NCBI GenBank assembly: GCA_022414725.1
Contig: CM039464.1
Location: forward strand, 19,859,144-19,923,143
Reading direction: 5' to 3'
DNA: 64,000 nucleotides
Origin: Microglena sp. YARC
Lineage: Eukaryota > Chlorophyta > Chlorophyceae > Chlamydomonadales > Chlamydomonadaceae
The number at the start of each line of letters is the position of its first letter. The stretch's first letter is position 1. The translations under genes and the position numbers were made by a program. Under the pieces are notes generated by a model that was given only the letters and a program-made list of their open reading frames with translations, had not been told where the DNA came from and ran no database searches. Positions 1 through 10,300 of the stretch are shown piece after piece.

Positions 1-62
1 AATGTCCCGGACCCACATTAAAACAAGAGGCGAGAGGCACTTGTGGCTACCAACATGGCATA

Positions 63-297
63 CAGAAATCTGAAGAAACAAGTCCTATGCAGCGTCGCAA
101 GCGACGTGGAAAATTGGCGGAGTGTGTTGGCATCGGAACGAAAGGTGGCAGCGATGGAGCTGGCCGAAGCGAGTTAGTTACCCGACCGTTGGCTGACGTG
201 TCAGGCTTCAACTTTTTTTTGTTTTTTGGTCGGACGGACAAATGGGTAAACATGGGGGCTCCCGTCCCCTTCAAGAGGGGGCTCCGCCAAAAAAGCT
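63..297 (+). repeat. Dispersed element family R1, copy 1
   Basis: One of five copies in the window. The others are 8944-9178 (-), 19485-19545 (+, truncated), 29985-30240 (+) and 39518-39725 (-). Shared landmarks in order: CTATGCAGCGTCGCAAGCGAC, a GGCGGAGTGTGTTGGCA block, GTTAGTTACGAGACCGTTGG, CTGACGTGTCAGGCTTC, and a GC-rich end where GGGGGCTCC pairs with CCCC runs and is followed by GCCAAAAA. No coding capacity or tRNA promoter was recognised. The head-to-tail order is the same in every full copy, so these are insertions of one ~240-bp nonautonomous element of unknown class. Confidence 0.75.
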
Positions 298-334
298 TGT
301 CCAGCTCAGGTCCAGCTCATAGCTTTGGGGGGGG

Positions 335-490
335 GGGGGTTCTTAGCAGCTTCTGGGAAGGACCTTGAGCCAACAACTGTGCTACACCAAAATACGGCAG
401 CAGTTCTGGACAGCTGATTGTGTCAGCTTCAAGGTGCACTAGGTAGCTTTAGGTTTGGCTGCTGCTCCTGGCTGAAATGAAAAGCTATGG
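335..490. repeat. Degenerate foldback element, family R2
   Basis: It has the R2 arrangement: TTAGCAGCTTCTGG at the left, an interior with GGACAGCTGATTGTG and TCAAGGTGCACTAGG, and GCTGCTGCTCCTGGCTGAAA at the right. Better copies lie at 5447-5642, 7262-7880, 14838-15030 and 47572-48200. This copy is diverged. Confidence 0.55.
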
Positions 491-1068
491 TCTAGCTTAA
501 TTTGTAGTATCTTCCTCCTCCAACAAGCCCTATGTAGATAAAAGCGCAACCCAAAAGGAGGCAGTTGCGCTTTTGAAGCAACCTAAATTGACTTAATGTA
601 GTACCCTGGTCCATACCTCGAGGAATATGACAGGGGCCCTCTTGACAGGGAGGTAGGCTGCACAGTAGGGCACTTGGTTTGAGGTTGGTTTGAGATTTGA
701 GGTAGGCTGAGTGGTATGGCACTTGGCAATGGTTTGTCTTGCTTGTGGCCTCTCACTGGGACTGTCGTATCTGGGACACACACGGAGTCCAAAAGGGCAC
801 CAGGATAATGTATCCATCATCACCATCATCATTATCACCATCATTCCCCATAGTGTGTGTTTCCCTTCTATTCGAGTCTATAATATGAGATCATCAACAT
901 CACTAACATCATCAACATCATCATCATCATCAACAACATCAACAACATCATCCCCCCTAGTGTGTGTTTCCTTTTATTTGAGTCCATAATATGTAGAGAC
1001 TAGCATATCATATGATATCATGTTGCTGTTCCCTAATAATATGAGATCATCATCGTCAACAACATCAG
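491..1068. other. Non-coding stretch upstream of the 1.1-1.9 kb exon
   Basis: No exon is supported here. The stretch contains CATCATCAT/ATCAACATC microsatellite (about 817-950) and two copies of a short unit with TAGTGTGTGTTTCC and GAGTC(T/C)ATAATATG (851-888 and 959-994). A remnant of the palindromic ATGATATCAT element follows at 1003-1036. If the next feature is a terminal exon, this is the 3' part of its last intron. Confidence 0.5.
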
Positions 1069-1893
1069 CGTTCACCTTTGATCGAGGCCTCCTCCCACCG
1101 CATCTCTCACGCCCTGCAGGTGATAGCAGCTCAAGTACCAAGCACCACCTCCGCTCCGCCCTCCGCTGTACCCCCCTCCACCTCCGCCCCACCCGCTGCC
1201 CCTCCCACCGCTGTCCCAGCCTCTGCTTCCGCCCGTCCCTCTGCCACACCACCAGCGCAGGCCCCCCCTCGCCGCATCCAACCCTTGGCTGTCCAACAGC
1301 TGACCCCCCGCCATCAGGCACATGCACCAGGCACAGTCTCACAGGTAGCTCGAGTCCAGGCCTCTGCCGCCACCACCACTCCCTCAACCGCCCCAACCAC
1401 GCACACCACCACTACTACTCCCTCTACCGCCCCAACCACGCACACCACCGCCCCGCCGGAGCAAGCCAGTGGCTCCACCGCGGCATCACCCGGGACCACC
1501 ACCTCTGACCAACAACCCCACGGAGCAGGCTTGAAGCCAGATGCATCTAGCGTCCAGGCCGTTACAAAAGCAGCATCCCGACGCATCACCCCCCTGTCTG
1601 TGAACCAAACCCTCTCGGCTGTCGCAAACACCTCAACGCCATCAGCTGCCTTGGACAGCGCTCCAGTGTGTGAAGTACCCGCAGTTGCTCCTACACCACC
1701 TCCAGTTACAACCACATGCAGTCCTGCCCCCTCTCCCGCCCCCGTAACTGCTCCTACTCCCAAGCCTGGCTTCTCTATCGCGGCTCTGGCAGCACAAGCA
1801 GGGGCTGTGGCGGCAGGTGCTAAGCATAGCAAGGGGATGGATGTAGACGGGTGCGATGACACTCCTGCCAAGCGAGCAAGGACTGATGCGTGA
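1069..1893 (+). CDS. 3' terminal exon of a putative histone-chaperone subunit (CAF-1 p60/FAS2- or HIRA-like)
   Basis: The frame is open from upstream of 1069 to a TGA at 1891-1893, about 275 codons with no early ATG, so this is probably the last exon of a gene extending left of the window. A possible acceptor is the CATCAG ending at 1068. The product is low-complexity Pro/Ala/Thr/Ser-rich with two copies of one motif, PRRIQPLAVQQL and SRRITPLSVNQTL, about 100 residues apart. RRI-x-P is the core of the Asf1-binding B-domain of HIRA and the B-like motifs of CAF-1 p60. The tail holds an Ala-rich helix-like segment and a basic NLS-like KRAR just before the stop. No HIRA C-terminal domain follows the motifs, which favours CAF-1 p60. 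The WD40 repeats would lie outside the window. The reading frame is likely real; the family is an inference from two short motifs. Confidence 0.5.
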   Translation, partial: RSPLIEASSHRISHALQVIAAQVPSTTSAPPSAVPPSTSAPPAAPPTAVPASASARPSATPPAQAPPRRIQPLAVQQLTPRHQAHAPGTVSQVARVQASAATTTPSTAPTTHTTTTTPSTAPTTHTTAPPEQASGSTAASPGTTTSDQQPHGAGLKPDASSVQAVTKAASRRITPLSVNQTLSAVANTSTPSAALDSAPVCEVPAVAPTPPPVTTTCSPAPSPAPVTAPTPKPGFSIAALAAQAGAVAAGAKHSKGMDVDGCDDTPAKRARTDA

Positions 1894-1987
1894 AGTATCG
1901 ACAGCTGCTCTTGCACCACCTCCATGGTGTCTGCTGTGAGAAACAGTTGATATTATTAGAAGGGTGGGCAGTAGGGGCTGGTGTGTT

Positions 1988-1992
1988 TGTAA
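1988..1992 (+). terminator. TGTAA polyadenylation-type signal
   Basis: TGTAA lies 95 bp after the TGA at 1891-1893. TGTAA is the usual poly(A) signal in volvocalean and related green algae. A five-base motif is weak evidence by itself. Confidence 0.35.
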
Positions 1993-2099
1993 ACTATTAA
2001 GGGAGGCAAGGTCTGGGAGGTGGTGTGGGAACAGGCATGTGGTGGTAGGTTAGGTGTTGTTTCATTCTAGTATGTTAACTATTCCCTCGGAATTAGAGC

Positions 2100-2300
2100 T
2101 GCCCCAGTAAACAGTAATGAGAACTCCAGGTGGGGGGTGGTATTAAGGGAGCCTGTAATTCAGAGGTAGAGTTTGAGCTGCTACCTGACCTGGGCATGGC
2201 GGTTGACAGCCCCCGCGAGCGCTCAGGCGCACCCAGGGGGATCCGAACCCCGCACCTGCGTCGTTTAGAAGAATGATCAACCATTCAACCATTCATCGAA
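2100..2300 (-). mobile_element. tRNA-derived SINE (family R4), copy 1
   Basis: On the minus strand it reads ATGGTTGATCATTC, ACGACGCAGGTGC, then GGGGTTCGGATCCCC, which fits a pol III B box. GGGTGCGCCTGAGCGCTCGC follows, then a body with GTCAGGTAG and a tail GGCTCCCTTAATACCAC. Related copies are 40361-40565 (-), 55585-55752 (+) and 63085-63232 (+), all with the same tail. Confidence 0.7.
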
Positions 2301-2334
2301 ACGGGATGGTCCACTGAGAATCAGTAAGTAAATG

Positions 2335-2580
2335 TGCAGGTGTGAATGGTTGTGGGTTGGCATCTCCCGCTGTCCAGCCCCCGACGTTAAGGCTTCTGCG
2401 GCGGGAGTTCGAGCCCCGCTGCCTGAGTACGCTTTTTGAGCCCCTCTGCGCGTTTCGCGCAGTTTTCCAACCCCCTGTGGGCGCAATGCGCAGTTTTGTG
2501 CTTTTTGCACCATAAAGCGCTGACCAATTCGACGTTTGTGCGCTATAAGCGCTGGCCAATTTGACAAATGTAGTACCCTG
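2335..2580 (+). mobile_element. Second tRNA-like short element with CGCAGTTTT tail (family R9)
   Basis: A B-box-like GGGAGTTCGAGCCCC (2403-2417) sits after AGGCTTCTGC. The tail is rich in GCGCAGTTTT and ATAAGCGCTGGCCAATTTG and ends near TGTAGTACCCTGG. The tail recurs inverted at 62150-62335, and a similar head (GCGGGTTTGATCCCGCGCTG) is at 8880-8899. TGTAGTACCCTGG also occurs at 597-609. Confidence 0.55.
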
Positions 2581-2785
2581 GCCACCAGCAGACAGTGGGT
2601 GATTTCTAGAGTCCGATTATAGGGCGGTGTTGTTTCACTGCTAGGACATGAGACCCTTGTAATCTTCCTTTCTTTCTCCCGCTGTCCTAAGGGTGCCTAT
2701 CCCCTTCTGTGGGAAGGGCTCCACCATTCAACCAGATTCGTAACTATGACAGGGATTCCCTTGTTAAGTGTCTTCACCCATGTGA

Positions 2786-2895
2786 TTGCATTCTGTAATT
2801 AGGAATGTGGTGTCGTAGTAGCCCCTCCTGATATGATGGTTGGGCAAGTCCCTCAAGCCTATTTTGCTACCCCCTGGACTGTAACAACATAAATA
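2786..2895 (-). repeat. Dispersed element family R5, minus-strand copy
   Basis: The minus strand carries the R5 core: GTTACAGTCCAGGGGTAG, AATAGGCT, GACTTGCCCAACC. Other copies are 8205-8365, 11085-11150, 12520-12670, 58018-58165 and 60463-60625 (all +), and 50085-50165 (-). Full copies continue with AGGGCTAAAAAG, CAATCGTTTTAC, a GAGTTCGTGCTAC block and an ATTTAATTCTAC end. Class unknown; probably a SINE. Confidence 0.65.
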
Positions 2896-3463
2896 CATAC
2901 ATACATTGCGCCTACGCTTTTGTAGGAGTGGCAACGCCATTCGAACTGAATCCTCGGTGTCGCTGGTTTGTGTCAGGAGACCCACCTCCTGGGGTGAAAT
3001 TCCTTGCATAGTTTTTGTTTATGTAGTGCTCAACTAGCACGCTCCAGAGGGCAGAGGGCGTGTTTACACACATTTTTGACATATTTTCATATTTTGACGG
3101 AGACCTGCGTGTCTTTCACAGTTTTATACACACATTGACAGGGGCGTGCGTGTTTGCACGCAGATGGGGGGGGGGGGGGGAGGGGGCTGTGTAGGATAGG
3201 GTCAGTAAGGCAGTGCAAAAAGCAGAATTGACAAAGCGGAGTGTTTACCATAAATACGCATTTAGATGTCAGGGTGCAAGCAAGGTAAGGCAGTGCACCA
3301 AACAGAATGAACAAAGCAGGTATGCTCCCAAGGTGCTCGTATCAATAGGGCATGGTACTCCGTTAGTGTTGCCTGCAGACGTGGGATACCGGTTCACCAG
3401 CAGACAACGGCCTTAAGAATAATTCCCCACACATCCTCAGGTTCATCATATATATTGTGTATG

Positions 3464-3584
3464 TACCCGTATATATTGAAATTGAAATGGTTACATCCGT
3501 GTAATACAGTTACTCACAGGACGTGATGTTAAGGACACCACAGCGTAAGCCGGAGCTAGCTATAGTCACCGTACCTGTATATAT
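3464..3584 (-). mobile_element. R6 retroposon with near-perfect target-site duplication
   Basis: The minus strand reads GGTGACTATAGCTAGCTCCG, CTTACGCTGTGGTGTCC, GTGAGTAACTGTATTACACG, and ends CATTTCAATTTCAA. It is flanked by TACCCGTATATAT (3464-3476) and TACCTGTATATAT (3572-3584), a 13-bp duplication with one mismatch. A simple AAT-rich tail next to one duplication fits a non-LTR retroposon. Other copies: 40557-40653 (-), 42583-42715 (+), 57803-57912 (+). Confidence 0.7.
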
Positions 3585-3730
3585 AGTGAACGGCAACTTA
3601 TATAAGCGTTTGAAAAACTAATATTCACTAATATTATTATAGTGTCACAATAAAATTAGTTTTTCAAATAATTTCAAAATTCTGGCCGTATACCGGTAAT
3701 ATTATTTATTCACTAATAGTATATAACATA
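3585..3730. repeat. AT-rich element R10 (GAACGGCAACT…TTCAAAATTC)
   Basis: It shares GAACGGCAACT, TTGAAAAACTAATATT, AATATTATTATAGTGT and AAATTCAAAATTC-type blocks with 19662-19795. The second copy begins TAGGGAACGGCAA, the same terminus as the R3 palindromic elements, so R10 may be another MITE with that end. No ORF. Confidence 0.5.
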
Positions 3731-4355
3731 GCCGACCCCTACGTATATATACTACAAGATAGATAAGTCAACGCTCCGTTATAGTAACTGAAACCAGGTG
3801 TTCACTATTGGATATTGCAGTTTGCAAGGGGAGACTTGGAAATGCAAAACTGTGAGCAGCCCAGAGTTGGACGTAAAAACAAGGAATCGCACGGGGGGCA
3901 TTGTATTATGCAGATGGCGAGACGGCATCAGGCATACAAAAGCATGTCACTATTTCAATTCGACACCCATGTGACGTACTGATATGTCCGGTCACAGGAG
4001 TGTGGTACAGCACTGTTCAGAGATGCCCCCCCCCCCCCCCTCCCCCCCCCAGGCCCCCCATTTAACAAAAAAAAAAAAATTGGTTTCATGGCTCCAGCCG
4101 CTCGCCCTAAGTCAGCAACACAAGCAATCCAAAGCAAGGCATACCCATGTTGACTCCCCATGAGACCATGAGCGGCATGACGATTAAAAAGACCCGATGG
4201 GAGTATGAGACCCACTCCAGGTGAGGGCAGGTGAGGGCAGCCCTGGCGAAAACAATTTTGTATGCCGGCAGTACAACGTACTGCAACGCCTGCTGCTGAT
4301 CGCTTTTTGCAAACTAACGATTCGCGAGGCGTGTTATTCACAACATCTCTTCATC

Positions 4356-7300
4356 ATGCTTGCTAGGGCTGCTACGTTGCTTATCAGGCATGCGGAGGCC
4401 GTGCAGGCTCCCGCTGCTGTGCACTTCGTGAGTGCTTTAGCAGTTTCATCGCCACTTTTGGGTCCGTTAGTAACTCCCGCCTCCATCCCTTCACAGTCCC
4501 GAATGATGTCTGCTGCCGCTGCCCCGTCGCCAACGGCGGAGATCAAGCTGGTAACTTTGCATTTGCTGTTTCGTCGATTGCATCCGCTTCACCGATCTTC
4601 TTCAGTTTAGCTTATCTGATTTATTGCGACTTTATCATTGCAGCCTACCGCCCCACTCCAGTTGCCTGGCACATCCGCTTCCATCGCTACTTTGGCTTGG
4701 CAGTGCGCTTTTAAGGAGAACGTTCTCGACAAGGTCCAGGACGAGATTCACCAGGTGTGAATCACGCTTAGCAAGCCCGTCCGTTTTTGGGGCGTACCCT
4801 AGGTGGACGTGCTAACACTTATGCTTCCCTCGCCGATCTCCTTCCGTTTTGCAGATGGCCGAGGTTATCAGGACCCTCCCTGAGCTGCGAAGATTGGCAA
4901 CCGACCCATTCGTGCCAACTGTCGTCAGGAAGGCCATTGTCGAGAGCATCATGAAGGACTCTAAGGCTACTGAGGTCACCAAGCGATTGTTTGGTAAGTA
5001 GCAACCCACTTCTCCACCACTTCACTCTCAACCCCTCACCAACTACTCGCTAACATCTGAACTCCCTACATCAACCTTCAAGAGCAGGTTGCTAAGTGAA
5101 ACTGTTGTGTCTGGGAGTAGTGGGATGGGTGCATAACCCAAGGGTGCGTGGGTAGGGTATGAGGCAGGGGTAACAAAGTAACCAGGCAGACAACTGGAGG
5201 AACCGTTGTTTTCAGCAGCCACGGCGCATGGCACAAGTGGCTGAAGACTCTACTTGGCAAATTTGATCAGAAGCACTGGGAAACAACAGTTTTGGCATGT
5301 AAGTAGCTGTGCAGCAGCGGAGTTTAGCCAAAGGTCTTGCTTGATGCGTGTGATCTGAACCCACACTACAGTTGAACTGTGGAGAGTAGCAGAGAAGAGC
5401 TGTGGAACCTACTTGGTGCATGTGATGTAAGCACATGGCCAGTGTTTTTCTTTCAGCTCAAAGCAGCTGCTTCTAAGCAGCTCCCCTGACTGGCTATTCA
5501 GCCAAAGCTAATGCAACCTAATGAGCCTGGAAGCTGACAGGCTCCACTGTCCAGAACTGTTGAAATCTCGGGGCTTAGCACAGTGGCTGGTCCAGGGAGC
5601 TACCCAGAAGCTGCTGCTCGTAGCTTGAAAGAAAAGCTATGCATGAGGGGCAGTTGAACAGAGGCTCTGTAGGTCATGGTACTATCAATATCCCAGCAAG
5701 ATGGACAAGGGGGGAACGGCAATATGATATCAAATGATATCATGTCATCATATGATTTTTTATGACGCCCGCAGTCTGACTAGGCTGAAGTCATCATTTA
5801 CATGCAATACCAAATGATGCAATTTGCATTATATAAAACTTGCCTTTGGTCAACATCATAGGATATGCTGGTCCCTTATGTGATGTAAGCACATGACAGT
5901 CAAACAGACGCTCTGTAGGTCATGAGCTTGGTACCATCAAAAGCGCACCAAGATGGATGAGTGCTGGGTTGACTGGGAGGCAGAGCCATCACTCGAGCCA
6001 TCACATCACTGCAGAGGAGGGACATCTCTGCAGAGCTGGCAACTAAACAAACAAAGAACCTTACTAACTGACTTAACCCCAATTAACTAACAGAAAGCGA
6101 AATTATGCAGGAACTACTTTGGTAGCAGACACGCAAGCAAGCAAGGAATGTAGTTCATACACACGCAAAACATTTCATACACATGCAGGGAACAGACAAG
6201 CAAGGAATGTAGTTCATGCACACGCAAAACAGTTCATACACATGCAGGGAACAGGCAAGCAAGGAATGTAGTTCATGCACACGCAAAAAAGTTCAAACCC
6301 ATGCAGGGAAGAGATAAGCAAGGAATGTAGTTCATACACACGCAAAACACACAAACAGAACACTCATTACCACCCCTGCACAAGTAGCCACAAGGTCCTC
6401 CCCACTGGACAGAAGTACAAAGCCATCTCTCACCCACTGTATCCCTCCATCCCGCCTTCCCGCCCTCACATCACTCATCATGTTGCCATCCCTGCACCAG
6501 CAGAACACACAAAGCACATCCACACCTGCACACCATACTCACACACAAAGTGAAGCCTATCACACTCTCACACACAAACCACACCAGAAGAACACACAAA
6601 GCAAACTAACCAAGGAGCTATTCAAAGCAGTATCCATCTGTTGAAACAATCAAGCAAGCAAGGAAGCAGTGGTGAATGGAAGGTATCTTGGGGCAGGGTC
6701 TGGGTGTGAGTGTGACAGGCGCCAAGGGGGGCTCTGTTTGTGTGTGAGTGTGTAGTGGGCACCCAGGGGGGCACTGCTTGTGGCTTGCGAAAGTGTGACA
6801 GGCATCAAGGGGGCTCTGTGTGTTTGTTAGAGCGTGACCGGCACCAAGGGGGGCGCCGCTTGTGGCTTGTGAGAGTGTATCGGGCACCAATGGGGGCACC
6901 GTTTGTGGATTGAGCTCCTGGGCCCCTTATGCTGGTGCTGCGTAGGCTGGCCTTTCTTGGGATGAGGGACACGATGCCAGTTGATGAGTCAAGGGGGTGG
7001 GTGAAGGCATGGCTAGAAGCTTGTTTGTAAGTGTGGCAATGATGATGATGATGATTCCTTTTTTCATAGGGCCCTTCTGAACTCGCAATGTGCCCGCGGC
7101 CTTGACGAAACCAAGGGGGGCTTATGAACATCACAGAACAGTTGTGTTCCAAACAGTGTAGTGAACATTTTCCCGGTGGGCCGAGTGCACATTTATACAC
7201 TAAGAATGGTGGTGGGTGTGAGTGTGTTTGGGACCTTGCAGCATTGATCTAGACAAGGACAGGGCTTTTCTTTTACACAACAAGCAGCAGCTTCTAGGCA

Positions 7301-10300
7301 GCTCCCTGAGGCTGCCACATGGACAAACCCTAGGATTCCAGTAGCACTGCAAAGTTGACGATTTCAGCTTGCAGATGCACTAGGTTGCTGAAGGTTTGGA
7401 TGCAGAAAGAGACCGGGGAGCTGCCTAGAAGCTGCTGCTCGTAGCTGAAAAGAAAGGCCTGGATAAGGGGCTGTGCATATCTTTTCGTTTCAGCTACGAG
7501 CAGCAGCTCTTTGAGCCAGTCCCTAGGTCAAGACCCAAGATGGCAACAGGACAGGAGATCTGGTTGTGTCAGCTGCAAAGGGCGCAAGATTGCAACAGGG
7601 TTGGCTGACCAGTCAGGCATGGGAGCTTCCTAGAAGCTGCTGCTCGTAGCTGAAAATAAAGGCCTGGATAAGGGGCTGTGCATAGATTTTCGTTTCAGCT
7701 ACAAGCAGCAGCTTCTATGCAGCCCTCTGGGCCAGCCCCTAGGTCAAGACCCATGATGGCAAAAGAACAGGAAATTTGGTGTCAGCTGCAAGGTGCACAA
7801 GGTTGCAACAGCTTTGGCTTACTAGTCAGCCAAGGGAGCTGCCTAGAAGCTGCTGCTCGTAGCTGATAAGAAAAGCTATGGGGCTGTGGGTTGTGGAACG
7901 AGTCCATGATGGTGTACATGATCATTGAAAGGTTTATTGTTTATTTTATAAACTTAACTCAATACTGTGTACTGTGGTCACTCTAGTCCTGCCTATGTGA
8001 CTCACACCACTGTTTTTATACCTCACACTTGACACAACTCACACCAGAAGTACCTAATTCTGTACGTACCTCACACTTCACATTCCTCACACCACATGTA
8101 CCTCGAACTGCACGAAGGTCGCACTGCATGCGCCCCGCAGTACATGTTCCTTGCACTACTCGTACCTGATGCTGCTCCGCTCATTTGTACACGTGTGCTT
8201 GTAAGTTGTTACAGACCAGGGGTAGCCAAATAGGCTTAAGAAGCCTTGCCCAACCATGATATCAGGAGGGGCTAAAATGGAAAAAAAACTGCTGAGCTGA
8301 ACCTCAAGCAATCGTTTTACCGATGGGGGGTCTAAGTTCGAGCTACAGTGATATTTCAATTCTACGCGAATAATTTATATTTTATTTTACAATGAGACTC
8401 TAATTATACTTAATATTTTTTATGATTATAATTTAATCATTGTCTCAAATCCTACACCCTCACTGTGCGTAGTCTCCATGGCTGAAGAGAACTGCTTGGC
8501 CGCTGTCTTTGAGGTTGCTGCTGCTTTCGATGATCTCCAATTGGCGGACAAGAAGGAAGTGTATGTCACCATCGTCACTGCTGCTGTAAGTGGGGATGCT
8601 TTTCTTCTTCAGGGCCTGTCGTTCTGGCAGCAATAAACACCGTTTTAAAAATTTGGCTTTTTCATTCGGCGGCGACTTATTCGAGCACCCGTCTAGGAAC
8701 TCAGTACTGACGACTCAGCGGAATGGTCTTGCCCACCCTGGTGGACAGTGTGACCCGACTCGGAGATTATGCGATGAATTGAAAATAAACATTTGTCCAC
8801 AAAAACAAATGTACTTCATAGAAATGGTTAAATTCAAACATGCGAATATCCAACAAGTACCCGAGTTCATCTGATGTGTTGCGGGTTTGATCCCGCGCTG
8901 CCTCGTTTTGACCCCTTTTAGTCGCCCCCGAAGAAAAACGTCAAATTTGTAGAACGATATTTTTTGGCGTAGCTCCCCCTCCTGGGGAGTGGGAGCCCCC
9001 AGATTCACCCCGTTGTCTGTCAGTGCGTCCTACCAACCGACAAAAAATTGAAGCCTGACACGTCAGCTAAGTGTCTCATAACTAACTGGCTTCGGTCAGC
9101 TCCTGTCGGTTGCCACCTGTCGTTCCGTTGCCAACACACTCAGCCAATTTTCTGTGTCGCGTGCGACTCTGCATAGGACTTCTTGTTGTCAGTACGATGT
9201 GTATGGACGTGACTGGATGTTGATAGTGTGTGGGAGGTGTTTGGGAGGTATAAATGGGGACTCTTGATTTATCTGCTCAGGGTGTGTGTTGGGTAGGACG
9301 ATCGTGTGTGATGAGGGTGTTAGTTGTGTGTCACTATCGTCGCTGCTGCTATTAGGGGGGGAGGCTGAAACACACACACACATAAACAAAACTATTAGAT
9401 CTGACTTAACTTCAGCTTAATAAAACTTAAGTCAACTAAACTTAACTGCGTTGAGGTAAGGTGAGGTAGGCTAAGCTAAGCCATTCCAGCAGTACACATG
9501 CATGGACCCCTGCCAGCCCCCCAGCACTGTTAACACTGTTATTTTTTGTGCAACGCGTCGCCATTCTGTCGCTGCACGGCGACGCATGGGTCCAGCTAAA
9601 CTAGTCAGAAATACCCCCCACACACCCCCCACCCCACCCCACTCCGGACTCTGTGGGGGGTTCGGGGGGTTAGTGTGCCGCACTGGGGTCGCACTGAGTC
9701 GCTCAAATTGCAACACGTCGCACGAAACCAACTAATCTTTCTATTCCTTGGTTGACGCAGCCCCTGGACAAGATGGAGAAGATTGAGCTGCGCAAGCAGG
9801 CCGAGGCTTTCGTGCCCCCTGGATTTAAGTTGGTGTCTAAGGAGAAGGTAAGGCGTGCCGTGATTTAAATTTGCCGCATTTAATTTATTTGTAATGCATA
9901 TTGTGAAAGAGGAGCTCAAGACCTTTTGAGTGGGTTGCCTAAGAATCACGATTCTAACGAGAACGAAAGTTTGGGGCTCATTCTACTCAATATGGCCTGT
10001 TAGTTTGAATTGTTCATGTGTGGGAGCTAGTACTGTAGACACACAAATGATAACACAAGCAAACAAACATACGCTCACATACAGAGACACACGGCGCAAC
10101 ACTCATTCAAGATACACTGACGCATGCGCACCCACTTGCCCCCCCCCCCCCCACCCCCACCCCACACACACACACACGCACACACTCACTCACACACATA
10201 CATACACACACGCGCACTCACACACATGCACATGATATAACAAAATATTGGACGTCCAGCAGGAGAATAAAAAGACCAAACACCTGATGGGGTCTAAAAA

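Larger units (their letters stand above)
1894..4355. other. Intergenic region filled with short interspersed elements
   Basis: No gene is supported. In order it holds a tRNA-derived SINE (2100-2300, -), a second tRNA-like element joined to a CGCAGTTTT-rich tail (2335-2580), an R5 element (2786-2895, -), G-runs (3168-3184), an R6 retroposon (3464-3584, -), an AT-rich R10 element (3585-3730), and C and A homopolymers (4027-4078). The bases just upstream of 4356 are the presumed 5' UTR and promoter of OSCP. No clear TATA box was seen. Confidence 0.6.

Noticed and set aside
47..368. Short open frames in the first 400 bp
   Set aside because: They lie in a dispersed R1 element present five times in the window with different frames.
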